14,632 nucleotides of DNA. Origin: Ruminococcus sp. UBA3286 (GTDB lineage: Bacteria; Bacillota; Clostridia; Oscillospirales; Ruminococcaceae). The stretch is from the NCBI GenBank assembly GCA_002362135.1, contig DETO01000159.1:1-14632 (forward strand). The letters run 5' to 3'. Below the pieces are notes generated by a model, which searched no databases, was not told where the DNA came from, and was given only the letters and a program-made list of their open reading frames with translations. Positions 7,033-14,624 of this stretch are shown here, piece by piece (position 1 is the stretch's first letter; each line of letters begins with the position of its first letter). The translations under genes and the position numbers were made by a program.

Positions 7033-8821
7033 TCCGAGAATGAGAGGAGCAATGCCCGCGGTCGGAGCGAAAAATATGAAAAAGGCTCTTGGATCGCTGA
7101 TCGGATATTGCAAAAAATATATCGGTATCGTTATTGCAGCATTGATCTGTGCTGCCGTCAGCGCAGTACTTGCCGTAACAGGGCCTGATTATATTTCGCA
7201 GCTTACGGATATAATCACAGACGGAATCAGTTTCAGCGGCGTGAATATCGATCTCGACGCTGTTAAGCACGTTGCGTTCATACTTATCGCTATTTATGCT
7301 TCGAGCATGGCTTTAAGCTATATACAGTCGTTTATCATGAATTACGTCGCCTGCAATGTCGGCAGGAAAATGCGTACCGACATAAGTCAGAAGATCAATC
7401 GTATACCGCTTAAATATTTTGACTCCCACAATTACGGCGATACGCTTTCGCGCGTTACTAACGACGTGGATTCCATAGCGCAGTCGCTTAACATGAGCGT
7501 CGGAATGCTTGTAACGGCGGCGGCAACGCTTATAAGCTGCGTTATTATGATGTTCGTTACGGAATGGAGAATGGCTCTTACAGCTATCGGCGCATCTGCC
7601 GTAGGATTTATATTAATGGGTGTGATCATGGGAAGATCGCAGCGTTATTTCAACGCGCGTCAGATCAGTCTTGCCAAGGTAAACGGTCACGTTGAGGAGT
7701 ATTACGCAGGACAAAATATCGTGCGAGCGTATAATTCCGAAGCGGACAGCTTGAAAGCGTTTCAGGCTGCCAATGAAGAACTTCGCAAGAATACGTTCAA
7801 GGCGGAGATTTTTTCAAGCATGATGATGCCTCTTATGTCGTTTATCGGTAATTTCGGCTACGTTGCGGTATGTATTGTAGGAGCGGCGCTTGCATTTAAC
7901 GGCTCGATCAATTTCTCGGTCGTAGTTGCATTTATGATATATATCCGACTTTTCACTTCGCCTCTCGGTCAGATCGGTCAGGGATTTTCGGGTCTGCAAT
8001 CGGCTGCCGCCGCAAGCGAACGCGTTGCCGAATTCCTTGCAGAAGATGAACTTTCCGACGAAAGCGCGAAAACCAAGGTTCTGAAAGATGTAAAGGGCGA
8101 TGTGGAATTCAACCATATCAGCTTCGGATACGATCCCGATAAGACTATAATCCATGATTTTTCCGCAAAAATAAAGGCAGGTCAGAAAACTGCGATAGTC
8201 GGTCCTACTGGTGCGGGAAAAACTACTATCGTAAATCTGCTTATGAGATTTTACGAACTTAACAAAGGCTCGATAAGTATTGACGGCACGCCGATATCCG
8301 ATATTACACGTGAGAATGTTCATGATATTTTCGGCATGGTATTGCAGGATACATGGCTTTTTGAGGGAACTGTCCGCGATAATCTCACATATGGCAAATC
8401 AGGAATTTCAGATGAAAAACTCATGGATATCTGCGCCCAGTGCGGTCTGAAACATTTTATAATGACTCTTCCGCAGGGACTTGATACTGTATTGAATGAT
8501 AATGTAACGATTTCGGCAGGTCAGAAGCAGCTTCTTACTATTGCGCGCGCTATGGTTGAGGACGCTCCTATGCTGATACTTGACGAAGCCACTTCGTCTG
8601 TTGATACAAGAACCGAGATCAAGATTCAAAAGGCTATGGACGCTTTAACAAAGGGAAGAACAAGTTTTGTTATTGCGCATCGTCTTTCAACTATCAAAAA
8701 TGCCGATATGATCCTTTATATGCGCGACGGCGATATAAAGGAAAGCGGTTCGCATGATGAACTTATCGCCAAAAACGGCTATTACGCGGAACTTTACAAC
8801 AGCCAGTTTGTTGGGGCTTAG
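7025..8821 (+). CDS. ABC exporter half-subunit with catalytic ATP site (type IV, heterodimer partner 2)
   Basis: A 598-residue partner of the preceding half-transporter, of the BmrD/LmrD/TM288 class. The polar N-terminus (MPNPRMRGAMPAVGAKN) is common for this partner. Six hydrophobic segments occupy about 30-330. ATPase: Walker A GPTGAGKTT (393-401), Walker B MLILDE (516-521) with catalytic Glu521, and H-loop His552 (IAHR). Its signature is ISAGQ (496-500) instead of LSGGQ. This complements the first subunit: Walker A and Glu here pair with the good FSGGQ of partner 1, while the other site is degenerate on both sides. The ribosome site GAGGAGG (7009-7015) is 9 nt upstream, inside the end of the first gene. 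The two stop/start regions overlap by 8 bp, which favours equal synthesis. The operon ends at a terminator 15 bp downstream. Confidence 0.93.
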   Translation: MPNPRMRGAMPAVGAKNMKKALGSLIGYCKKYIGIVIAALICAAVSAVLAVTGPDYISQLTDIITDGISFSGVNIDLDAVKHVAFILIAIYASSMALSYIQSFIMNYVACNVGRKMRTDISQKINRIPLKYFDSHNYGDTLSRVTNDVDSIAQSLNMSVGMLVTAAATLISCVIMMFVTEWRMALTAIGASAVGFILMGVIMGRSQRYFNARQISLAKVNGHVEEYYAGQNIVRAYNSEADSLKAFQAANEELRKNTFKAEIFSSMMMPLMSFIGNFGYVAVCIVGAALAFNGSINFSVVVAFMIYIRLFTSPLGQIGQGFSGLQSAAAASERVAEFLAEDELSDESAKTKVLKDVKGDVEFNHISFGYDPDKTIIHDFSAKIKAGQKTAIVGPTGAGKTTIVNLLMRFYELNKGSISIDGTPISDITRENVHDIFGMVLQDTWLFEGTVRDNLTYGKSGISDEKLMDICAQCGLKHFIMTLPQGLDTVLNDNVTISAGQKQLLTIARAMVEDAPMLILDEATSSVDTRTEIKIQKAMDALTKGRTSFVIAHRLSTIKNADMILYMRDGDIKESGSHDELIAKNGYYAELYNSQFVGA

Positions 8822-8833
8822 GTATTAGCTCTT

Positions 8834-8885
8834 AAAGTCATAGCGCATCTGTTTTTTACGGTCAGATGAGCTATGGCTTTTATTA
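8834..8885 (+). terminator. Intrinsic terminator of the ABC exporter operon
   Basis: AGTCATAGCGCATCTG (8836-8851) pairs with CAGATGAGCTATGGCT (8863-8878) over 16 positions with one G/A mismatch and one G-U pair. It is extended by A-T pairs at the base, has an 11-nt loop and is followed by a T-rich tail (8878-8884). Confidence 0.88.
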
Positions 8886-9018
8886 TTGACATTCGGAAAA
8901 TTTCTGTTTCTTTGATTAAAAAATAAAAATATATTTCCGATGCACGAAAATCATGTTTTCATGTGTTTATATAACAGGAATGCTATTGCACAAATATACT
9001 AAGAAGGGGGACGGTAAT

Positions 9019-9516
9019 ATGGATGACAGCAATAATACGGCTTTGTATGCTTTTCGAAAATTTGGCGATACTGTACTAAGAGCTGCTTATGCCTGCTGCG
9101 GAAGTTATGCTGAAGCAGAAGACATCACTCAGGACGTGTTCCTTATGCTTCACAGTAAACCGCGCAGTTTTGACAGCGATGAGCATATTAAGGCGTGGCT
9201 GCTTCGGGTTACTGTCAATAAATGCAAAAATCTTAAACGTAGTTTTCGTTTCAGCCGTACGCGTTCCATGGACGAAATTGACGATGCAGCAGGGGCTTAC
9301 AGTATCGATACTTCGCAAATAGAAATGAAGGAACTTATCGCTTCGCTGCCAAAAAAGTATTCTTCCGTTATTTTCCTTTATTATTACGAGGGATATAAAA
9401 TTGCCGAGATAGCGGAAATACTTGGGAAAAATGCCAATACGGTCAGCTCGCTGCTGAACCGTGGAAGAGAAAAGCTGAGACACGAATTGACTATGACAGA
9501 GGAGGATGCACTGTGA
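9019..9516 (+). CDS. ECF-type RNA polymerase sigma factor
   Basis: A 165-residue extracytoplasmic-function sigma factor. Sigma-2 is seen at about 10-75, with the core-binding segment AEAEDITQDVFLMLH (31-45) and the DNA-melting/-10 helix HIKAWLLRVTVNKCKNLKR (56-74). After a short variable linker (75-105), sigma-4 (106-156) carries the -35-recognising helix-turn-helix YKIAEIAEILGKNANTVSSLL (126-146) and NRGREKLR. The start is set by AGAAGGGGG (9002-9010), 8 nt before ATG 9019; a longer frame from 8953 lacks a ribosome site. The stop overlaps the GTG of the next gene (GTGA), the usual coupling with an anti-sigma factor. The 8886-9018 upstream region is AT-rich. I found no convincing promoter there, neither sigma-A nor an AAC/CGTC-type autoregulated one. 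Confidence 0.93.
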   Translation: MDDSNNTALYAFRKFGDTVLRAAYACCGSYAEAEDITQDVFLMLHSKPRSFDSDEHIKAWLLRVTVNKCKNLKRSFRFSRTRSMDEIDDAAGAYSIDTSQIEMKELIASLPKKYSSVIFLYYYEGYKIAEIAEILGKNANTVSSLLNRGREKLRHELTMTEEDAL

Positions 9517-11456
9517 ATAATAATGATTACAGAGATTATTTTGACAAGATCAAATGCAGTCCCGAATTCAAGGCTAAAATGGAGGAGCTGCTGTCTGCGG
9601 TGGATAATGTGGAATATGCAGACAGCGTAAGCGACGTTGAACATATGCCGAAAATCAATGTTCACAGATGGACTGCTATTGCAGCCTCAGTTGTTCTTGT
9701 GCTTGGATTGGGCGGTGGAGTGATTTGTATGATGCATGGCGATCAGCCTGTTCAGCCGCAGGTCAGCGTTTCGAAAGCTCCATCCGAGAAAGTCGCTCCC
9801 AAAAATGATATCGTGCCTGACTTCAGCAAAATGGGCATTGCAGAACTTGAATTTTCGGGAATTTCAGGCGATGAAAGCGTTACAGTGCTTGATTTTGGAA
9901 AATTGCCGCAAATCGCGAATGACGCCGTTCTGGAAAATCTTAGCCGTGGAAACTGGACTGAGCAGGAAAGTTTCGATATTGCTGATGAATTTGTTTCGCT
10001 TACTTTGAGTTGGCATGACGATCATGAAATGGAATATACCGTTTACGGCAGCGGGAACGCCGTGCTTTCTCAGGACGGTGAAAATTATTATTTTTCTATC
10101 GGCAATTATTACAGCCTTGTTGGAATAATTTCCCATTATTTGCCGTATTGCAGTTGGGAGAACCTTGTTTCGGGTGATAATGGGATTCGCATGGCGGAGA
10201 TATTCAAAGAAAATCTTGATAGCATTGGAGAAATTTCAAATTACCAATATACTTCCGATCATGGGATATGTTTTTTACAAAGCGCTGTATATTCGGCGTA
10301 TATCAATAAAAACGGTATTGTTGCCGTTGAATATGCGACTAACAACGGTATGAATGGAACGACGTATTTTCTGACATCCGAGGAAATGTACAAAGAGCTT
10401 GCCGAACTGATGAATATTCCTGTAGCCGAAACTTCCATGCAAAACAGCGTAATCGTCAATGAGAATATTTCGTCCGACAGCGAAAAGGTTTATACAGAAG
10501 CAGAAAAGGAAATCAAAAATGCAAAAAACGTAACTTTTACTACCGGTAATGGTCAGGTTGAAAATAACTGTACGTTTGAATCGGTCGATCTTGAACTCCT
10601 CCTTACGGCTGTAAAATCTTTGAAATGGAGCGTGAAGAAGGAAGGTTATATTAAAGGAGATCAATTTATAATCGGCGATATTATTATTTCAAAACAGGGC
10701 GAGATATATTTTAGCAAAAGCGGAATTCTATATTCAGCTGATGGACAGGATCTTTCAATGCTTAATGACGCTCTCACGAATATCACGGAATCTTCGGATA
10801 TAGAAAATATTGCCTATATGCTTTCTTCGTCGAAAAATAACTTTTTTACGGTTTCCGCATATCTGTACCGAAGCTTCAATTACAATGGCGTTAATATCTT
10901 GGGAAGCGGTTTGGCTTATTGGGACAAAACGAATTCAAATGAGTATATCGTTATCGAAAACGGTGATAATTCATATGAATTTATAATGGAAAGCGGATAT
11001 TGGACATTTATTCAGCGTATAAACGGTTACGGCGGCAGCGATGAGAACAGTGACGTTTCGGCTTCGGAAACATCAGTTTCTCATACGAATGGATTCAGAT
11101 TTTACGATACGCCTTCAATCGATTTCGAATGTACGATATCAGATCTCCGGAATATTCTCAATCAGGTAATGGAATTCCCTGATAAAGTTAAATCAATGGA
11201 TATCACAAGATCGTCGAATGGAGCGTATGTAGATTTAGTTTACAACGGAGATACGGGAATGTCTACGCATCTGGTATTTTCTCTTGACAACAACGGAATG
11301 CCTACGTATATGTCAAAATCGGTTTTCGGAGCGGATTCTGCGCTGATTTCATCCGAAGAATTTGCGCTTAGCGACTGCGTATACGACGGTGGAGATTTCG
11401 CTATCCCCGAATTGACCGACGAGCAGAAATCTTATATCGAAGAAGCAAAATCATAA
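9513..11456 (+). CDS. Probable membrane-bound anti-sigma factor with a large unrecognised external domain
   Basis: A 647-residue single-pass protein with GTG start, coupled to the ECF sigma gene and preceded by GAGGAGG (9499-9505) at 7 nt. Residues 1-52 are charged and cytoplasmic, the expected sigma-binding segment. Residues 53-74 are one strong membrane helix (WTAIAASVVLVLGLGGGVICMM). About 570 residues then lie outside the cell. I recognise no known domain there. It is rich in Tyr, Asn, Ser and aromatic/beta patterns. Two segments look alike (about 172-211 and 386-425, each with a GxxxxxxxGxxYFS-like run followed by a short helix), suggesting repeated beta modules. The N-part architecture and operon position support an anti-sigma role; sequence alone does not prove it. 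No protease site or ligand-binding motif is evident. Confidence 0.7.
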   Translation: MNNNDYRDYFDKIKCSPEFKAKMEELLSAVDNVEYADSVSDVEHMPKINVHRWTAIAASVVLVLGLGGGVICMMHGDQPVQPQVSVSKAPSEKVAPKNDIVPDFSKMGIAELEFSGISGDESVTVLDFGKLPQIANDAVLENLSRGNWTEQESFDIADEFVSLTLSWHDDHEMEYTVYGSGNAVLSQDGENYYFSIGNYYSLVGIISHYLPYCSWENLVSGDNGIRMAEIFKENLDSIGEISNYQYTSDHGICFLQSAVYSAYINKNGIVAVEYATNNGMNGTTYFLTSEEMYKELAELMNIPVAETSMQNSVIVNENISSDSEKVYTEAEKEIKNAKNVTFTTGNGQVENNCTFESVDLELLLTAVKSLKWSVKKEGYIKGDQFIIGDIIISKQGEIYFSKSGILYSADGQDLSMLNDALTNITESSDIENIAYMLSSSKNNFFTVSAYLYRSFNYNGVNILGSGLAYWDKTNSNEYIVIENGDNSYEFIMESGYWTFIQRINGYGGSDENSDVSASETSVSHTNGFRFYDTPSIDFECTISDLRNILNQVMEFPDKVKSMDITRSSNGAYVDLVYNGDTGMSTHLVFSLDNNGMPTYMSKSVFGADSALISSEEFALSDCVYDGGDFAIPELTDEQKSYIEEAKS

Positions 11457-11488
11457 TTGCTTTTGTGCGAGCATTATCATTATTTTTC

Positions 11489-11517
11489 TTTACAAAATTG
11501 ACTCAATATGATATAAT
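11489..11517 (+). promoter_or_regulatory. Sigma-A promoter for spermidine-synthase-like gene
   Basis: TTTACA (11489-11494) and a perfect TATAAT (11512-11517) are spaced 17 bp, predicting a start near 11524. An overlapping weaker pair, TTGACT (11498-11503) and TATATA (11521-11526), also has a 17-bp spacer and would start transcription close to the ATG at 11533. Confidence 0.75.
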
Positions 11518-11532
11518 AATTATATAAGATCA

Positions 11533-13164
11533 ATGGAGGTCAGTAATGAAAAAAAGAAGGAAATCAAAACGAAGGCAGTTCCGAAAATTTTAAGCAATAA
11601 AAAATATCTTTATCTTACAGAATTCTTTTCGGGTATGTCAGTTATGGCTGTGGAACTTGGCGCAAGCCGTTTGCTTGCTCCTTATTTCAGCTCGTCGCAG
11701 ATTGTTTGGACGATAATCATCGGTACAATAATGATTGCAATGGCTCTCAGCAATATTTACGGCGGAAAAAGCGCTGATAAAAATCCGAATCCCGATAAGC
11801 TTTATGGCAGGATTCTTATTGCGGGAGTCTGGATAGCGGCTATACCGTTTATCGGAAAAATAGCTATTGCAGGCATATCCGCGCTGCTTGTGGTTACAGT
11901 AAATACGAATTTCCTGATATGGGCGGCGTTTATCACCTGCATGGTCGTATTTGTTTATCCGCTGTTCCTGCTTGGAACGGTTACGCCTTCGCTTGTGAAA
12001 TATACGGTCGACAGCCTTGACGACAGCGGAAAAACTGTCGGAACTCTCGGCGCGTTCAATACTATCGGCAGTATTATCGGCACATTTGTCCCGACTTTTA
12101 TTTCGATTCCGGCGGTCGGAACTGCCGTGACATTTCTGATATTTGCCGCGATACTTCTTATTTTGGGGATAGTTTACTTTATCAGTTCAAAAAGAGGTGT
12201 GGTAAAGACTGTTTCTGCCGCAGTAATGTTTGCAGTCTGCTGCGTATTTTCGCCGTCAATGGGTTTTGCATTCTGGGAAAAAGATCTTGCATACGAAGGC
12301 GAATCGGTTTATAATTATCTGCAAGTCAAGGATAATGAACGCCGAACAGCGCTTTCTACGAATGTTCTTTTCGGCGTTCAGTCTGTCTATATGAAATCTG
12401 GCGGACTTACAGGAATGTATTACGATTATGCTATGGCTGCTCCTGTTATGGCTGATATGGGCGAATCTGCCGATATTCTGATTTTAGGAATGGGTACGGG
12501 AACTTACGCGAAGCAATGCATGGAATATTTTGACGGAGTTACTGCCGAGGGTGTGGAGATCGACGAGAAAATCACTGAACTTGCACACGAATATTTTGAA
12601 TTGCCGAGTGAAGTCAATGTGACCACTTACGACGGCAGAGCGTTTCTGAACGTTTGCGAGAAAAAGTATGACGTAATAATGGTCGATGCCTATCAGGATA
12701 TTACGATTCCGTTTCAGATGTCGTCGAGGGAATTTTTCGCACAGGTTCGTGCTCACCTGAAAGAGGGCGGCGTTATGGTCGTCAACATGAATATGCGCTC
12801 CAAAGATAATGACGGTATCAATATCAGGCTTGCCGATACTATTGCGTCGGAATTTTCTGAGATTTACACAGTTGATGTCAGCGGTTCTACAAACCGAGAA
12901 CTTTTCGCATCAAACGACCCGCGAATGATCGAGCGTTTCAGAGAAAAATCAGCTGCGATTGAAAATGAGGAACTCCGTTTGCTCATGAATAAGATAGATA
13001 ATGAATTATCCGAATATGAAGCAGGCGATCTGGTTCTTACTGACGATAAAGCGCCTGTTGAAATTCTGGGAATGAGCGTGATAGATGATCTTATACAAGA
13101 TGAACTTACCTATTATAAGGAGCGGTTCAAGGAAGACGGCATTCGCGGAATTATAGGAGGATAA
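11533..13164 (+). CDS. Membrane-anchored spermidine-synthase-like protein (fused MFS-like/SpeE-like)
   Basis: A 543-residue fusion. The N-terminal half (about 28-245) has roughly seven hydrophobic segments, including the family-typical MAVELGASRLLAPYF (38-52). The C-terminal half (250-543) is a Rossmann methyltransferase/aminopropyltransferase-type domain: motif I ILILGMGTGTY (315-325), acidic EID (342-344), YDGRAF (366-371) and VDAYQDITIPF (384-394), then LTDDKAPVE (502-510). The DSSDP-type substrate segment of true spermidine synthases is replaced by DAYQD, so polyamine synthesis cannot be assumed. The reaction of these fusions is not established to my knowledge. The start is uncertain: ATG 11533 has no ribosome site, while GGAGGT (11535-11540) is ideally placed for ATG 11546, which is out of frame because of an A7 run (11549-11555). 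It has its own promoter after the sigma/anti-sigma pair and its stop codon directly abuts that of the convergent glycosyltransferase. Confidence 0.85.
   Translation: MEVSNEKKKEIKTKAVPKILSNKKYLYLTEFFSGMSVMAVELGASRLLAPYFSSSQIVWTIIIGTIMIAMALSNIYGGKSADKNPNPDKLYGRILIAGVWIAAIPFIGKIAIAGISALLVVTVNTNFLIWAAFITCMVVFVYPLFLLGTVTPSLVKYTVDSLDDSGKTVGTLGAFNTIGSIIGTFVPTFISIPAVGTAVTFLIFAAILLILGIVYFISSKRGVVKTVSAAVMFAVCCVFSPSMGFAFWEKDLAYEGESVYNYLQVKDNERRTALSTNVLFGVQSVYMKSGGLTGMYYDYAMAAPVMADMGESADILILGMGTGTYAKQCMEYFDGVTAEGVEIDEKITELAHEYFELPSEVNVTTYDGRAFLNVCEKKYDVIMVDAYQDITIPFQMSSREFFAQVRAHLKEGGVMVVNMNMRSKDNDGINIRLADTIASEFSEIYTVDVSGSTNRELFASNDPRMIERFREKSAAIENEELRLLMNKIDNELSEYEAGDLVLTDDKAPVEILGMSVIDDLIQDELTYYKERFKEDGIRGIIGG
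11535..11555 (+). other. Ribosome site, out-of-frame ATG and A7 run at the SpeE-like start
   Basis: GGAGGT (11535-11540) stands 5 nt before ATG 11546-11548, which is followed by seven A residues (11549-11555). As written, this ATG opens a 15-codon frame ending at TAA 11591-11593 with a very basic peptide. One additional A in the run would join the ATG to the long frame and give an N-terminus MKKKKEIKTK. This can be a transcriptional-slippage or phase-variation site, a disrupted start, or a sequencing error in a homopolymer. Confidence 0.6.
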
Positions 13165-14526
13165 CTATATCAGCATAAAGATCGGGAAAAAGCTTACCAG
13201 ATAACGGCAGCGAGCTTCCCATATAATCAGAAAAATGCATATTCCCACAAGGCATAGTCTGAAAACGACTGTGTCTTTTTTTAATTCGGCAAAATTGAGC
13301 AGGCTTCCGAGAATTGAAAAAAGTATTGTGAAATGACATAAAAATGAAGCTGCATAGAAGACATTGGAATTGAAATCGCCGTTGTGATAATATCCTGCCA
13401 TAAATGTGAAATTTTGCCAAGTGTAGGCTATTTTTTCGGCTATATGATTCAAAAATCCGAAAAATCCCTGCTCTTTCAGTTTGTTACTCAATCTCATAAG
13501 TATAGCATGATTTCTGCCTTCTGACGAAAGACTTTGCGTGAAAAGGAAATCTTCGCTGTTGTAGCCTCCGCGTCCGTCCGCGCTCATCATTATCCAGTGA
13601 ATGATCGGAAACGCTTTTTCTTTAAGTTGTGCAACGGAAATTTTCAGAAGGTGCAGGCATATTGCCGAAATTATTTTGCATACGGCTAAACAGGGGATAG
13701 CCGCGGATATGTAATTGCAGAAAGATTCCCGATTTACAGCCATATCGAGCATAATGGCGATAAGCAGTATTATTGCGCTGCCTTTCATTTTATATGCGAT
13801 GCCTATTAATGCTCCGCATATTATCAGAAGTGTTAATCGCTTGTTCTGTCTGTATTTGAGATAAAGATATAATGCGCACATTATTGTTGGCATAGCCATT
13901 GAATCGGTATAAAAAAACAGCGAATATGTGATCATTGGTGTGAAGAGCATTCCACGTATGGCGCAGATCAATGCTTTTGAGGGAGAATGAACAAGTTCCG
14001 CGCATCGGCACATCATGAAATATGATAATGCCAAGCCTGCTATATTTACAGCTGTCGGCAGAAAATCGGTAATATTTCCGCTGATAACATATTCTGTTTT
14101 GTACAGCATATATATTACTGCAAACAGCAGATGATTATTGGGATAAACTTCGAAATAATCATTATGATACGACGGAATGCCTGCATAAATATCATTTCCG
14201 AGTATGAGATTTTTTGCGCCCGCGCATACATACGCAAGATCGTTTTTCGGCGTAAGATCGGCAAGAGAAGCTGTAATTATCTGCGAAGCGAGAAGTAAAA
14301 TGCAGAATACAGCGGTTATTCTCCGATACTGATAAACGCTGATAGAAGAAAGCCTTTTCTCCAGTTTCCCGAGGAAAAATGCCGCTGCGGCTGAAATCAG
14401 AATTCCTATAATTGCAAGATATTTATATGACGATCTGTATACTATCGCGCTGTATGCAGCAATAACTATACATGATGCGAATATTATTGCTGAAAATTTA
14501 TTGAATATTTTTAATAAACGCTCCAT
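13165..14526 (-). CDS. GT-C-type polytopic membrane glycosyltransferase, C-terminus possibly shortened
   Basis: A 453-residue multi-pass membrane protein with about ten hydrophobic segments. It resembles the GT39/GT-C family that uses polyprenyl-phosphate sugars on the outer face of the membrane. Supporting features are an acidic first external loop (LTPKNDLAYVCAGAKNLILG, 91-110), FEVYPNNHLLFAVIYMLYK (125-143), the loop SADGRGGYNSEDFLFTQSL (315-333), LKEQGFFGFLNHIAEKIAYTW (350-370) and a final WEARCRYLVSFFPIF (436-450). The start follows GGAGG (14538-14534) by 7 nt. The frame stops at TAG right after FMLI, in the middle of the last hydrophobic segment, where relatives usually continue for some residues. 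Its stop codon abuts that of the SpeE-like gene with no spacer or terminator. Donor and acceptor are unknown; a cell-wall polymer or surface glycan role is inference. Confidence 0.75.
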   Translation of the reverse strand: MERLLKIFNKFSAIIFASCIVIAAYSAIVYRSSYKYLAIIGILISAAAAFFLGKLEKRLSSISVYQYRRITAVFCILLLASQIITASLADLTPKNDLAYVCAGAKNLILGNDIYAGIPSYHNDYFEVYPNNHLLFAVIYMLYKTEYVISGNITDFLPTAVNIAGLALSYFMMCRCAELVHSPSKALICAIRGMLFTPMITYSLFFYTDSMAMPTIMCALYLYLKYRQNKRLTLLIICGALIGIAYKMKGSAIILLIAIMLDMAVNRESFCNYISAAIPCLAVCKIISAICLHLLKISVAQLKEKAFPIIHWIMMSADGRGGYNSEDFLFTQSLSSEGRNHAILMRLSNKLKEQGFFGFLNHIAEKIAYTWQNFTFMAGYYHNGDFNSNVFYAASFLCHFTILFSILGSLLNFAELKKDTVVFRLCLVGICIFLIIWEARCRYLVSFFPIFMLI

Positions 14527-14552
14527 AAATTAGCCTCCTTTTTTCATTTTTT

Positions 14553-14558
14553 ATTATA
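14553..14558 (-). promoter_or_regulatory. -10 box for the glycosyltransferase gene
   Basis: A perfect TATAAT on the minus strand lies 26 bp before ATG 14526, just upstream of the GGAGG. No acceptable -35 box is found at 16-18 bp, so this promoter may need an activator or may not be used. Confidence 0.4.
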
Positions 14559-14590
14559 CATCTCCTTTTTTAAAATTCATCGACATTAAT

Positions 14591-14624
14591 CTTAATTTTT
14601 TCTTAGGAATATTTTTGATATACT
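14591..14624 (+). promoter_or_regulatory. Direct-repeat element with -10 box pointing out of the window
   Basis: CTTAAT (14591-14596) and CTTAGG (14602-14607) repeat at an 11-bp interval, about one helical turn. They are followed by TATACT (14619-14624) without a good -35 box. This is the layout of promoters activated by OmpR-type response regulators. The gene it would serve is beyond the right edge. Confidence 0.3.

Noticed and set aside
8886..8891. TTGACA as the -35 box for the ECF sigma gene
   Set aside because: It sits next to the terminator tail and no -10-like hexamer follows at 15-19 bp.
8946..8960. GAAAATCATGTTTTC inverted repeat upstream of the sigma gene
   Set aside because: The 5-bp A/T arms are expected by chance in AT-rich DNA and no promoter is near it.
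11441..11464. Hairpin AAGCAA/TTGCTT over the anti-sigma stop codon as a terminator
   Set aside because: The stem is short and AT-rich, and it is not followed by a T run.
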